Part shown: piece after piece, positions 50,301 through 63,600 of the stretch | Layout of the letters: each line of letters starts with the position of its first letter | Position numbering within the stretch: the stretch's first letter is position 1 | Assembly: GCA_009741485.1 (NCBI GenBank) | Contig: CM019218.1 | Span: 27,399,751-27,463,750, forward strand | Source of the DNA: Malurus cyaneus samueli | Taxonomy: Eukaryota; Chordata; Aves; Passeriformes; Maluridae | Reading direction: 5' to 3' | Length of the DNA: 64,000 bases | Position numbers and translations under genes: made by a program | Notes under the pieces: model-generated | What the model saw: the letters and a program-made list of their open reading frames with translations, nothing else | Told to the model about the DNA's origin: nothing | The model's database searches: none

Positions 50301-50928
50301 AAATTATAACCATTAGAAACAGACTGCTTTATTTTGGCATTTCCTGCTCAATAAACTATTTATTACTGACAAAAATATTCAGAGATATAAGAAACTATTT
50401 TAAATTTGGTTGTAATTAGAGATAAATATAAAGAAGCCCTAAAAAAAAAGTATTACTTTATGAAAGTATTCACTTAATTCTCTGTCACTTGTCAATAGTA
50501 AAGAACTGAAATAAAGAATCTCCATTCATTAATTATACAGTTGTTTTCTAAAAAATTCCTTTTCTTCCCTCTCAGATTCAGAGACTAGCTACAGGGAAAT
50601 ATGTGATTAAAATATGTGTTATAAGTATTTCCTCTTCCTTGGCCTGCCCATGCATGTTTTAATGGACATACACACAGTGCTGTGCCTGTAACATGGTATA
50701 AGAACCTCATAGGTAATGACAGGGTTCATCTAACTTTCTGTTAAATGGCAATATCAACATCAGGAATATATACCCATACAATAAATTGAATTTAACAATG
50801 TTATTTGGTAGCTGTTGTGGAGGATATGAGGGATGAAATTTTGATTGTACAGATAGAAAACTTAAATCTTTTTCTATTTTCAGGAGATAGGTAAAGTAAG
50901 AATTCTCCTGAATTAATCTGCAATCTGC
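44391..50928. other. AT-rich gene desert
   Basis: No gene is supported. There is one undetermined base at 47866 and A24 at 48279-48302. Short open frames have no recognised domain. Confidence 0.5.
48279..48302 (+). repeat. Poly(A), 24 bases
   Basis: This is an uninterrupted A run after GCATTAAT. No retrocopy body was recognised upstream. Confidence 0.9.
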
Positions 50929-51175
50929 CTGAGAATGTTGGGGTTGTTCAAGCTGGAGAAAGCTCAAGGGATACCTTACATCAGCCTTTCAATACTTGAA
51001 AGGAATTGACAAGAAAACTGGAAACAGTCTGCTTATCAGGGCCTGTTGCAATAGGACAAAGTAATGGTTTAAAATTGAAAAAATGTATATTTATGTTAGA
51101 TATAAAGGAGAAGCATTTTATTATGTGGGTGGTGAGACACTGGAACAGGTTGCCCAGAGAAGTGGTGGGTGCCCC
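50929..51175 (+). mobile_element. CR1 LINE, 3' region (left piece)
   Basis: The CR1 3' part is recognisable in order: TTGTTCAAGCTGGAGAAAG, ATCAGCCTTTCAATACTTGAA, ATAGGACAAAGTAATGGTTT and GGTGAGACACTGGAACAGG followed by TTGCCCAGAGAAGTGGTGG. It is interrupted at GTGCCCC by the LTR and resumes at 52562. The left boundary is approximate. Confidence 0.85.
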
Positions 51176-52561
51176 TGTCGTGGTTTGGACTGTGCTGAAA
51201 GCCAAAAGCACTGCACCCATGACATTCCCTCCCTCCCCCCCACCGGAGAGGAAGAAGGGAGAGGAAAAGCCCAATTAACATGAAAATTTATGGCTTTCAG
51301 ATAACATAACATAGTTGAGAGAAAGATACGTATGTGCTCCAGAGAATGGTCAGACAGGCTGAATAACTTAAGTTGCAAAATAGATTTATTACTACAAACT
51401 ACTAAGAATACTACTGCACTGGGGAGTGCGGTAGAGATAGGGGAAGAGAAGATAGACAAATTTACAAGGAGAAGAAAAGAAAAATACAAATAAAAATACA
51501 AATTTACAAGGAGAAGAAAAATAAAAACGGACATTTTAAGACACCTGTTATCCTTTCTGGGGATCCGTCTCTTTCCCAGGTCCTCCCTCTCCACCCCCCC
51601 ATGTTTTCCCGCACACACAGGGGGCAGGAATGAAAGTCTAACATAGATCAAACCACTCATTACAGTTATTGTCCAGCATCATAGGAGAAGCGTTCTTACA
51701 GCTCCAAGCTGTGGAAGTTTTTTTCCCAAGAACAGTCAGTGTATAACTGCTGGTGGCGAGGGAGTTTTTTCTTTACCTCGTAGGAGAAAGGAAAGAATGT
51801 CCTTCAAGGCCAAACTGCATTGTTTCGGCGGCGTGATATCACAAATCTCCTGGCAGAGCACAGCTTCACTTGCTTCAGCGGGGGCACCTCTCCCTCCCCG
51901 CAGAACTCATTTTCTTCTTAGCATCAACTCGCTTCAAACATCGTGGGGGGGCCAAGCCTCTTCTTCATTTTTGGCTTCTAAACAGTTCAGTCCAGTCCTC
52001 AAAGGCCAGGTTTTTTTTTTTTTCCTCAGAGCAANNNNNNNNNNNNNNNNNNAAAGTTGCTCTCCTTTTCTATACAGGTCTCTCATTGATGAAATAGTCC
52101 TTTTGAGAACAACTTATATTTTCTCCATGCTCGAGAACCACAGCAACAGCACAGCAACTCATCCCATCTCCTCTTTACTGTGATCTTGGGTCTCCATTTT
52201 TTCCTTACATCTCCTCACCCTCCTGCTCTGTTTTTGCCCAGTGCATGATACTAAAACTAAATGCTAACAACTTAAAACTACATGGTGGATGCCCCTATCT
52301 TGTTTTGAATTCTTTCTTAAGTACAAGACAATGCGTCATCACAGAGGTGTAACCAACCTGTGCAATTGGCCCAGGCCTGATGATCAGCCTGTCCATCAAC
52401 CTCAGAGACATGATGGATTGGCTCTAAAACACAGGGGGTAGGGCTCCTTTTGCCGGAGAAGAAGGAGAAAGTTTCTAGAACTTCCTCACAGGGGCCATCT
52501 TTGTGGTTTCTTGGTCCCATCCCCCCACCACCCAAAAAATGGACCAAGTAAAACCATGACA
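51176..52561 (-). mobile_element. Solo LTR-like element, copy 2, inserted in CR1
   Basis: The ends are TGTCGTGGTTT at the left and AAAACCATGACA at the right, so the element has TG...CA-type inverted termini. It is flanked by a perfect 5-bp target duplication, GCCCC (51171-51175 and 52562-52566). Motif order matches the plus-strand copy at 14558-15839 in reverse. On the minus strand the AATAAA (TAGTAATAAAT) lies ~200 bp before the 3' end, which sets the orientation. There is no internal retroviral coding region. A 5-bp duplication is usual for ERVL-like elements in birds, so that class is inferred. An 18-N gap lies inside. Confidence 0.8.
52035..52052. other. Assembly gap (18 N)
   Basis: The gap is a run of undetermined bases inside LTR copy 2, directly after a T-rich stretch, probably a difficult low-complexity site. 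The true length of the element is therefore uncertain. Confidence 0.99.
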
Positions 52562-52710
52562 GCCCCATTCCTGGAAACATTCAAGGTGACATTGAGTGAA
52601 CTCTGAGGAGTCTGGTCTAGTTGAAGATGTCCCTGCTCATTGCAGTGAGGTTGCACTAGATTAGTTTTAAAGGACCCTTCCAACTCAAAGCTTTCTACAA
52701 TTCTGTGATT
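52562..52710 (+). mobile_element. CR1 LINE 3' end (right piece)
   Basis: It continues the left piece: GCCCCATTCCTGGAAACATT, GGTCTAGTTG, GATGTCCCTGCTCATTGCAG, then TTAAAGGACCCTTCCAACTC, and ends in the CR1-type ATTCTGTGATT tail. Confidence 0.88.
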
Positions 52711-52810
52711 AATTTCCCTACTATTCATCTTATATTTATTCATTAACTACTTCAAATACTAACCAGTTACAATTTGGAGCAGCACTGAAGGCCCAATGGC
52801 TTCTTTCCAC

Positions 52811-52830
52811 AGATCTATATATATAGATCT
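52811..52830. repeat. Perfect 20-bp palindrome
   Basis: AGATCTATATATATAGATCT is its own reverse complement and could form a small cruciform. No transposon context is visible. Confidence 0.9.
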
Positions 52831-55705
52831 CAAAAATAATCATTAACCTAATAACAATTTTAAGTATCCTGAGACTACTCCACCAGTATGCCTCATTCAA
52901 CTCACTTGCTACATTTACTCCTGATCTTGCTGTATGTTTCCCCTCTGCATATTAACCATTGCCTAAACTGTTTAATATTGTTATTATTTTGACACCACTA
53001 TATATGTTCTTTGTGGAGATGAAAGATATATTAAAATAAAAAGGAGGTAAAGCAGTGGAAAAGACAGACAGGAGTGTAAACACATCAGAAGAAAGTGTCA
53101 CAGAAAAGTGACATTCAAGGCCACATCCACATATCTGGCTATGATATCCCTAAGACTCTTGTTCCTAGGTTGTGTAACACCTCTTACAGAAATATTAGTA
53201 AGTAGCAGTAATAAAAGGAACCATGGAATTCTTTTTGGTTGAGTTTTTGCTGATATGGGCCTATCGAAAAACATTGAAACCAAACAATTGAAGGGCTTTT
53301 TTCTGGGTATCATAATGCACCAAAAAATTCAGATCTCACTTTTCTAACATACCAGACATGGAATTACTTTGATTTTCCTACTATTAAAGACCATTGTCTA
53401 CATTTTAATATAAACTAGAAATTAAAAAGGATTATAATGAAGTATTCTGAGTTTTATCTTTTGGGCCAATATAAATTATGTAATTTGGGTATTAGATGTG
53501 AAACACAGGATATTCAAAATTTTTTTCATCTTGTTTATGCTGTTGGAATAGAAGATACGCTCATATGAAAAATCATAACAGATTGTAGGTTTTTTTCTAT
53601 TTTTTTCATAATTTCATGTTGGCACATTCATGAAATATGACACAATAATTAATTAGCTTTCAGGATAAAATAAGAGCACAAGCTTTCTACACTGAATGCA
53701 CGTGCAAAAATGCAGAGCTATTATCAGCAACAGAATTCTAGCAAAATGTGTGGCATTAAATAATTAAATAAACTTCAAAATTGTATCAAAGATGTATTTT
53801 AAATTATTACTTGCCAGCCTAAAATGATACAAGTTTCATTACTAAAGCTGTTTTATTATTGTGCTGCTACGTATATTGACAGAGTATAATTTTATCATTA
53901 ACAGTACTAAACCAAAATTTAATTTTATAACATCATTTCTTATTGGCAAGAGCCTCCAAATCCTACTGCAGAACAAATTCTAGCATGTGACATCCATTCA
54001 GTGAATACTCTATCATTAGCATTCCTTTTTATCATTTCTGTGTGCAAAACTTTATGGATGTTTATAAAAACTTCATGACAAGGCATGATGGAAACAAGAC
54101 AATGTCAAATATTTGTTTCTGATGTGACACCCAGCTCTTGATGCCAGAATCAATTTTCTTCAGAGCTGCTGAAATAACATATTACAGTCAAATAATGTCT
54201 TTGGTAAATGCTTAATAGTGACTGCAGCATTTCTATGTAATGCACTTCTGGCTCACTTGTGGAAGAAGTGCTATATTTATAATTTTGAGAATTTTCTAGC
54301 AGTGCTGTGGAAGTTAAAATGGCAAGTTACACAGACCTGAAAGGAGAGAAAAACTATTCTGTAATACAAATGATGGAATAAGCAGTCCTCAATAATGATC
54401 TTTTTTTTTTTTTTTGATTGGTTGGTTGCTTGGTTTTCTTTTCTTTCCTGAGCCAAGAAGTAATAACCTCTTTCTCAAAGTTTTAGTGCTCTTTTCAGAA
54501 ATTTTAGTTGGACAAATTCAGAATGTGTTTTTTGGTGTCAGTAATATATTGAATAAGAAGTTTTATGAGGTAATCAGAATCTGCTGTCAATCTCTTTAAA
54601 AGACTATAAAATCCAATGCCTTATTTACTCTCTTACAATTCAGATTTTCACTGAGTTCATTTAAAGCTGGAATAGATCTAAAGTTTTAGATCTCATGCCT
54701 TTTAAATGATTGTGTCTTCCATTATCCTACAAAACCAGAGAAGGTGTGCATAGCAGGAATATGGGTGGGACATTAATGGAAAACTAAAAAAATCAAGGAA
54801 TATCTTCCTTTGACTACAAAGATTGAGTTGATTCTTGTTTTGCTGGTTCCTTTACTGTAACTGAAAAGTCACAACAGCTAAGATGGCGTAAGGCTTGACA
54901 ACTCTAATCATGACCATGGCAGATGACTCACTAAGTTGGGAGCTAGCTTTCAGTGTGTTGAGATTTTCATGGTACAGCAAAGAAAATGTTATAATATTAG
55001 TGTGTAAAAATTCTGATTTTAGAAAGATCTGGAGGAAACTTATTTCTTCTATTTTATGTGCTGGAATGCACGCACGCATGTCACACACTAAAAGAAACCA
55101 AATCCAAGCTGAAATATTTCTGTTGTAGAGGAAAGGTTGTGAGCAATGATAGTGGAACCCAGTCTAGTCAGACATAGATAGATGTATTTTCAATAAAGAA
55201 GATTGAAAATCTTTTATGTAAAAAATTACAATGATAAATAACAGTGTACATGTTATTGCATGGATATGTTTCATATGAAACTTTCTATCTGATCCAGTCT
55301 GCTAGCAATAGGTGGCTTTGGCACAAACACAGGTAATTTTTCAAAGATGCACTGTCAACTGCAATAATTCAAGATGTAATTAATTTTGTATTAGAATTCT
55401 TCCTATGCAAATTTCACACTTCTACTATTTAAAAGAATCTAAAACCCAAACAAATAGCACTATATTTTTATGTAATTTAAAATTTCGATTGATATAAGCA
55501 AGGACTCCATACTGTTCATGCTAGTGCTAGTGGTGGCTTAAAGTTTTTTCCCATATTTATTTATAATTAGGTGTCCTTCTTTGCAGCAAGAAGACAAAGA
55601 AGGTTAATGTATAGTTGTAATTTACTAGACCCTTACAGCTTACTTCCTGTGATTCCCTGAGCTTGTTTGTTGCATGTCTGCATTTTTTATTTCCTTTCCC
55701 TCTTC

Positions 55706-55723
55706 CTGCTGCTGCTGCTGCTG
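55706..55723 (+). repeat. (CTG)6 microsatellite
   Basis: Six uninterrupted CTG triplets are followed by CAG. No reading frame of note covers it. Confidence 0.95.
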
Positions 55724-58079
55724 CAGTTAGCAGAACAGAGCCCAGTTGTCAGTCCCAGCAGTGAACCAATCTTTGCCACAAGCCTCTTTAAAGTGAATAA
55801 ACAATCTCTGCCTTAATTAAGAACCTCTGTATACTGTTCTCCAGTGCGCTTTACTTTTTTTTGGCCTTATCTTTCTGATGGATCAGTCAAATTAGACAAA
55901 GAAAAACACAGAAATATCCCTGGAAAAAACCTGAAAATTAATTCTGGTAGGCGCATTCTCAGTTTTCTGTTTTCATGTGGCAATCATTCATGGTCTTCAT
56001 TCCATAACTGTTCTGAACAGCTTTCCATAAGGCCCATCAACATTAATCTATCATATAAAGTGTTACACGTGTGGAAGCATGAAAGCAGAGGGGTGAAGGG
56101 ATAAGTTGTGCCACAGGATAAATTCCCTTTGCAATCATACAATGAAGTATGTGTCCAAACTGCACTGTTTTATGGCAGCTCTCTACATGGGCTCACAAAA
56201 AGAGCAGGGAATGAAAGACATCCTGCCATCCAGTGCATCTGTTCAGGCAACAGAGCTCTCTGCCATCACTCTCGGAGGGGCTGGATGGCTTTCAGGTGTT
56301 AAACACAAAGTTAGAGAGTTTCCTTTGTGTTTACACAGCACCCTGCAACCTATACAGGCTCATAAAATAACAGGACTAAGCACAATCTTATGAGTTTCTG
56401 GTACAACATTCTTGATTGCAGAATTTTAAACATTGAATTTAAAGCAAAATTCTCCATTCCACTGCCTGACAAATATCACACCTGTTTCCACACTCTGCAA
56501 TTGAAGTTTTCATCACCACTTGAGAACATTGGTACTATTTGACCTTCCCTGAACCATCTTATTTACTTACTTCTAACCTGGAATCCACGATGATTTTCAA
56601 TTCTACTAATCTGGTTTTCACACAGGTGTTTCTCATTACATTTGCATTTAAGAATATCAGCAGCGCTTTAGTAACAGTGACTTTGTTCAGCTAAACAGTT
56701 TATGACAGCTCATGCACAGAATTTTTATCTCTTTACATAAAACCTGATCAGTGGTGCTGGCTCAGAAGCACACCTGGAAAAGCACATGTTTTTGATCTTT
56801 AGGTATATCTAGGCCAGCCAAATGAAAGAAAAGGATAAGATTGAATGTATGAGAGATAGCATGTCCAGGCGCCAAGAAGCTCTGTTCTGAAATTTCAAAA
56901 AGCATCTAGATTTTGAAATATTTTTAGTAGTTATAAATAAGGCAAATAAAACCTATCACTGAATTAAAAAAAAAAAATAAATTCTATATTAAACTTTTTG
57001 CTTTCAGTGTTAGAAGCATTTTAGAAAAATTGAATCTAGATGCTATTTAAAGTATTTTAAATGAAGAAGTTTTGGAATATTACATTATGCAGAGAACCAC
57101 CGACACACACACACAAAAAGGAAACATGCAAACTTCAAAGCTCATAGATTAATTGTTTTTTTCCACCATGTAATTTTAGAGTTAATGATACATTGAATTT
57201 TTCCACATTACTAATAGTGGTCACTAGTTCAATCCAAGAAAGTAGAATCATGGAAATTTCAAAGCAAATGTTAACAGGCAGTTTCCAGATTACTTCTAAG
57301 TCTTGCCAATTTTTTGCATAACAAAGAAGAGAGGACACTTTCCCTATGGAAATTCCTTTTTTAGAGGTTTCATCCTTAACCATATGTTATTGTTATAATT
57401 TCCAGAATGATAAACCAGCTGTCAGCATGTAAACCGTATAACATGAATGGATGAAGTAAAAAAAATGTGTAAAATTAACGGGCATTTGTTTCAGATAACA
57501 GCAATTAGCACAAGTTGGGCCTATGCAAACTCTTCGAATTTTTTGAGGCATAGAGATTTTCAGCTCAAAACACAGATTTAAACATTTCCTTACAAATTTG
57601 TGGTACATCAAATCAACAACCCAAGCCTATACATCAGTTCAAATTAAAAGTGTTTGAGATAATGTAAGTTAATGAAACTTTAAAGTACAAGAGAGTTAAA
57701 CTTGAAGTCAACATCTGCTAAGTCTGAAATTTATTAAGAAAACTTTATGATTAAGCTATTCTTGAATCTGAACCTTAGCTCTAATTCTGCCTGAAGTCAT
57801 ACGTCATGTTTAAAGATAATGAGATTGTATAGCTGTTTTTCATGGCAATTGACAGATTCTGAAGCACTGATGCAGGCCATATTCCAATATCTCAAAGTAT
57901 GTCACTGTCTGCATTTAACACCAGCCTCTCACTGTAATTTCAGACATTCCTTCATCCCTTAATCTTCACAGGTCTTTGGTATGAAATTGAGATTAGACCA
58001 TAATTTGGTGTCTTTATGTTCAATAAAGTCAAATCAATCAAATAATAATTTGCGCTGCAACAAGAGGTTTCTTTATTCT

Positions 58080-58236
58080 ACAAGCATTTCAAAGGACTTT
58101 ACAAGACTTGGTAGAACATCCCTACCTTTTAAGAAAAGTGGGGAAAAAGTTAGTAGATAAGTACACTAAATTCATAGTGAGTCAGAGGCATAGGATAGAA
58201 CAGAATCTAGATTTTTACATATTTCAGTCTCTTTAT
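58080..58236 (+). mobile_element. Ancient amniote SINE/LINE relic
   Basis: TTTCAAAGGACTTTACAAG, GTGGGGAAAAAG, TAGTGAGTCAGAGGCA and AGAACAGAATCTAGATTTTT..CAGTCTCTTTA follow the order of an old amniote repeat with CTCAAAGCACTTTACAAAG, GGGGAAACTGAGGCA and AGAACCCAGATTTCTGACTCCCAGTC modules. It is highly diverged. Confidence 0.5.
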
Positions 58237-60460
58237 ATTCAGAAAGTAAATATTCTCTGCCTCTGTCATTTCTGTAGTATCTTTTTATTTCATGTCACAA
58301 GTACTGACTATCATTGCACAGCATGAGTATGACAGCCCTTCTTTTAGAGAGACAGATGCAAAATACTACTTTGAACTACTGGCAGAATTTACCAAAATAG
58401 CTCTTCTTACTAGGGCGAAGAAAAAGTGGTTAATTTTTAAAGCAACTAACTTCCTTCCTAACATGGAATCTTATGCTGTCACTTGATGATGGATGCTGGA
58501 AGATTCAGTCCAGTGAAAGCCACACTGTGTTCAGAGTCAAAAAGGCAACTGACGGCAGAAAGCTGCCGATTTGGAAAACATCTATTCAGCTTTCTAAAAT
58601 TCTAAAAAGTTCCAACTACAAAAGCCACCCTAAAGAAATACAATGTTTCTTCCACTTTACACAAACCAATTAACTTTGGTAAAGAAAAATCAAACTTGAA
58701 GTTCCTAGAGTTCTACCACAAAAGCACAAGGGGAGAAAACATGTACAGGAAATTAATTTGAATTAGTCAGATTTCACAACTACTGTGTGACCTGATTTCT
58801 AGAATGCAGACTACTTCCCCAGATGGCTTCAGTGAAAGATGAAGATAGCCCTTGAGAAAATGAGATCCAAAGAGAACACTATTTACATGTAGACCTTAAG
58901 GATGCGTGTATTTTTTTTTTTCTTAAAAAGATACATCCTTCTGCCATGTATTTAATTGTTGAGGCAATATCATACAGCATATTCAAGTCAGAAAGCACAA
59001 AATATTAATGATCTAGTTAATGAAATCCATAGTATTCTTCATACCAATGCTGTACCACACAGGTAAGACTAAAAAAGAACAGTAGACAATTCACTTTGCA
59101 TCCAAAACTTAACCACAAAGCACTGGCTAATTTGTTCTTTCCCCTTGGTTTGAGAAAAGCAACTGTTTTCATTAACCACTTCTCACTTAGTATGACTTGT
59201 GTGTATTACACACAAACACTCAGCTGCCATACAAAATGATGGGAGCTAACAACTTGGAATTTGAAAGGTTTGACTCCTTTTGAATGTACTAAATGAACAA
59301 GTGCTGTCTAATTTTGGTTGAAGTGAGCGCAACAAAAATCCCCTGCAAGGATGCAAGATTTTATTATACCTTTTCAAGTTTAATATGCACAGTGAATATT
59401 CAGAGCTCTTCAGCTAGATACTCAGTTAATTCTATGACTAAGAAAGATGTCATTAGGTAGGCTTCAGGCAACAGTGAGCTACAAATGGAATTCCTTCCTT
59501 ATTTTCTGAAACTCAGAGTTTATGATCCATATCCAATGATGAATGGTCTATAAACTCTCTTATGGTCTTTAATTGCATAAACCTTACATTAAGGACTTAC
59601 ATTACCTTGTGAACGTTTTTGTACAAGATGTAGAAAATCAGTAAAAACAGAAGTTCCTTCAGCTCTTACACAAATAGAGTATGTAGCTCTTCAGTATAAT
59701 TTGTTCAGTACTTATGTTCTTTGTTTGAATTTGTACTTTTCTACAAATGCAGAGAAATAAGGCATTACTTTTTAAATCTTAAAAATTTTCATTTTTTTAA
59801 TCTTAATTCCTGAGACTTGTGCTGTCTAGTTAGCAGTCTGTGCTCTATCTTGATGTGAATTGGTCCTAACCCTGTCAAACTATTTAATCTCATAGCTGCC
59901 GCTCATATTAGTTTATTAATAAATGGCTTCCTATACCCTAAGACAGCATGCATGCTTCCTGAACAGTGCACTCCTCCACCAGATTCTGCTGACATTTTGA
60001 CTTGCTTTAGAAAGCATTAAATAAATGAGCAATAAAAGTTGACATAACGTATTTGGTAAGTATTGTAGAGAAAAGTGCCTCAGGTTGATTGCCTATCTAT
60101 ACCCCTTATGAAGATAAAACATGACCACCTGGAATTTGAATTTTCTACTGTAATTTATTTTAAAAAAACAAAACAAAACAAAAAAAAAAAAAAAAAAGCA
60201 AAGAGGGACTTTTCAACTCAGGTTATTATTAGAACTACAAGCTTTGTCTCCTAAAGTGATGTGTTTTGCCCCTAAATTAGTATCCACTGGCGTGGCAACT
60301 CATTGAACCAAAAGCCATTCATTGTGTACATCTCCTCCTATTTGGAATACTGATAACACTGCTTCAATCCTTGGCTCAGCCACTAATAAAGCAGGAGAGC
60401 ATTAAAAAGAAAAAGAAAATACATAATTTCAAAACTGAAATGGCTAAATTTGGTACAGCT
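58237..60460. other. AT-rich gene desert
   Basis: Nothing coding is recognised. An A-rich tract (AAAAC repeats, then an A run) is at 60162-60197. Confidence 0.5.
60162..60197 (+). repeat. A-rich low-complexity tract
   Basis: AAAAC repeats run into an A stretch about 19 bases long. No retrocopy was identified upstream. Confidence 0.85.
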
Positions 60461-60600
60461 TTCAGCTTGGAGAAGAAAAGGTTCTGAGAAGTCCTTACCA
60501 CAGCCTTCCAGTATCTAAAGGGGGCTACAAGAAAGCCAGAGAGGGACTTTTCACAGAACATGTGGTGATAGAAAAAAGGGGAATGGCTTCAAACTGAATT
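60461..60600 (+). mobile_element. CR1 LINE fragment
   Basis: CAGCTTGGAGAAGAAAAGG, CAGCCTTCCAGTATCTAAAG, GGGCTACAAGAAAGCCAGAG, GGGACTTTTCACA and GGAATGGCTTCAAACTGAA follow the CR1 consensus order just upstream of its 3' end. The final 3' part and tail are absent. Confidence 0.85.
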
Positions 60601-63600
60601 TTTTAATCAAGATTTGCAGACAAACATAATGGCATCAGGAAACTAATTGTGTGAATTTTCATGATGTTATTTGTTTTGCTCAATGGTATTGAAAATTCAA
60701 CACAGATATTGAAATTAAACAGAACCATCTCACATGGAAAAATGGCTGCTAGCAATGTTTTCTTCTGTCATATTTTGCAGTTCTGCTTAATCTGACTAAC
60801 ATGCATGTCTAATTCCGTATCCATTATCAAATAATGGAGTCCGCATCAAATAAATTTTAGACTTGTGTAATTCTGAGTTTTGCAATAATTTTGCAAAATA
60901 AATTATTTGAACTTTAATAAACTTCAAAATTATCATTAATTTTATTCCTATATATACTTTCAGCACACTGTGCTAATGTGTATTAAGCAGACCAAATAAA
61001 TAAACAAACTCCATCTCACAAATATCTCTTCATTGTCAACTATCTTAATATTAGTAAATATGACAGTAAAGGCATTCTTGGAGTATTATTGGAAGCAAAC
61101 ATGCCTCAGTATTGCACAAAAGATAAGCATGTTACATTCACAATTTATGTCTCATGTTGCATTAGAAAATTTGAATGTTTTGGTTAGCTACAATATAATT
61201 TCAATCTTTTCAGCATATTAACCAATGGTTACTCGCAACTCTGATTTAAAGTACACCTAGAGAATCATGCACTATTTTTAGGACTGCTTATTGACTGTCA
61301 TTAAATTTCTGCCAATAAAAGAATTTTTAGGTAGTCCTATATATGAGTGTGAGCATTTTAACAAATCTTGATTTCTTATTTCAGTATTTAGTAAATGGAG
61401 ATGGCTTGCCTGCTAAATGTTTTAGTTAATCGTTTTCTGTAATTAAATGATCTCCAATGATTCAGGAAATGAAGATGTGTAATAAACTTAAGGAAATTGA
61501 ACAGTCAATAACTGGAATAGATGACAGCAGTTAGCTACTGTATGGGGAGTTAAAAATTCCCATGCTTTATCTAATCGTATGCTTCCAGCCACTGTCCCTT
61601 CTAACACAGTGAGAATCTACAATGGGTTGAGTATGAACAGGTCCATATAAGCAGCTTCATTTTCTGCCTCTCTCAACCATGGTAGACTAAAGTAGAATTA
61701 GGATGAAATTATAATGGTAGAATTTCTTTTCTGCTGCTTTGAGATGCTTCCCTGCATATGCTATTTATAAACACAGGTCATGAGGGACTATTCCCATTCC
61801 CACATTCCCATCCTAAATAACTGCTGCCATCCACATCCTTTCCCCAGAAAAGAGGAGGGCTACTGAAGCACTGTACCGAAGGATTTCCTGTAGACCATGT
61901 ACAGTATGGAAGGAATTGGAAGAAGATGAAAGAATAACATCAATGGAACCACGAGGGAAGTACTCCAGGTCTCCCAGGCATTTCAACAAAATGTCATAAA
62001 TCAAACAAATGTAAATGATTGGAAGGAACATGCTTTAGTCAAGGAGCTATTTAAGAATAAAGTGTCACACATTTTCCTATACATGCTAGCACATACTCCA
62101 GCCTGGGACCAATCCCATTTTCTCATTATTTCTACTTTGGAAAGTAACAATACAAATTTGAGTAGCCACTTGTGTTCAAATGTTCTTTATGCTAATGACT
62201 CCTCAATGTTTTGCACAGTTGCATGACATTAAAACAAATTATTTCATCCGTAATATAATGTATTTGTCATAGGACTAATAGTAGGCTTTCTATAGACTAT
62301 TCTAAGTTTGCAGTAAAAAGCAAGGCTTACGAAAGTCATCTGGTGTAAGTTTTTTTTCTAAATTTTAAGATCCTAATACTCTTTAGAAAATATTGGCTTT
62401 ACCAGTTCTTCCATTCCTTTCTGCTTTGACAATGTCTACCTACATAGAAGACAACAAAATTAATTAAATTATAATTTTAACAAGGTCAAAGAGTATCACT
62501 TATGCAAGTAATATTTACTGTACACTGAGAGATGTGATTGTATTAAAGAAATGCATTCCTGGTAACAAACAAAACAGGTGTATGAATTTCACTGTTATCT
62601 TTTCCATTGATAAATTCTGTTGATTAAGTAACCTTTTGTATAAGCAAATCATTCATTTAATGACTATACATGTCTAAAATACACTGCTACACTGTCTCAG
62701 GAATTTTAGAGTTCCTAAAGAGTATAGAAACCTTCCTAAAACTCAGAAGATGCCCTCTTCCTTCCTGAACACCATTCATTTCTGCCCACAGGAGGTACAA
62801 CATGAGGCCGGTAGCTAGTTGTAAAATTGCCAGGGAAGTATTGTTTTTACACTGAGAAGGTCCAATTAACCACATTGAGTAATTGATTAAATATAATTCG
62901 TAAGATCTAGACAGCATGTATCAAGACCTCAAAAATACAGTATAAATGGCTTTTTTGTAGGAAACTTTCTTACAGAAACATGAAAATGTAAGATGAAAGA
63001 AAATGTAAAAAATTTCAATGCTCCAAAACCTTCTTTAATCTAATTGTATGCTGAAATACATCTTGAAACACTGACATTCTTTACAATTCCACATTTCAAA
63101 TACTCTCAACAGACAGAATAACAACAGCAAGACATAACTCCACCTCAGTGCTCTATCCCCCCTTAATCCATCAATAATATTCAGAGAAGACATTTTCTGT
63201 GTACACGCTGCTTAGGAAGAAAGACCATTACTCCATGCCAAGCTAACACATGGGTGTTTAATCTGGTCTTATAAACAAAATGTCCCTTTCAATAGTTATA
63301 ATTTAAAAAGAAATAAAATCCTGTATTTCTTCTATTTTCATCTTTGTGGTATTTTTCTTCAGCAAAGCAATGTAACTGCTTACACAAATGTAAAGGCTCT
63401 GGCCTCATCAGCTTCTATGCTTAGACCTGAAAGGATCTGGGAGTAATTTGGCTTCATTTTGGATATCCTGTTAAGGGATTAAAAATGGATCAACTCCCCA
63501 GTTGCCTTGCTGCTTTTATGTGCTCCTCATAAAAGGTTTCCAAAGTAGAAGAATAGTATATTTGTTATTTCTGGCTCCGTTAAGCACAATAGTAATGAAC

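Larger units (their letters stand above)
52711..58079. other. AT-rich gene desert
   Basis: No gene is supported. Contents are a 20-bp perfect palindrome at 52811-52830, T15 at 54401-54415, (CTG)6 at 55706-55723 and (AC)6 at 57103-57115. Confidence 0.5.

Noticed and set aside
51797..52183. 128-codon plus-strand frame containing the N gap
   Set aside because: It lies antisense inside the LTR, is interrupted by undetermined bases and has no domain.
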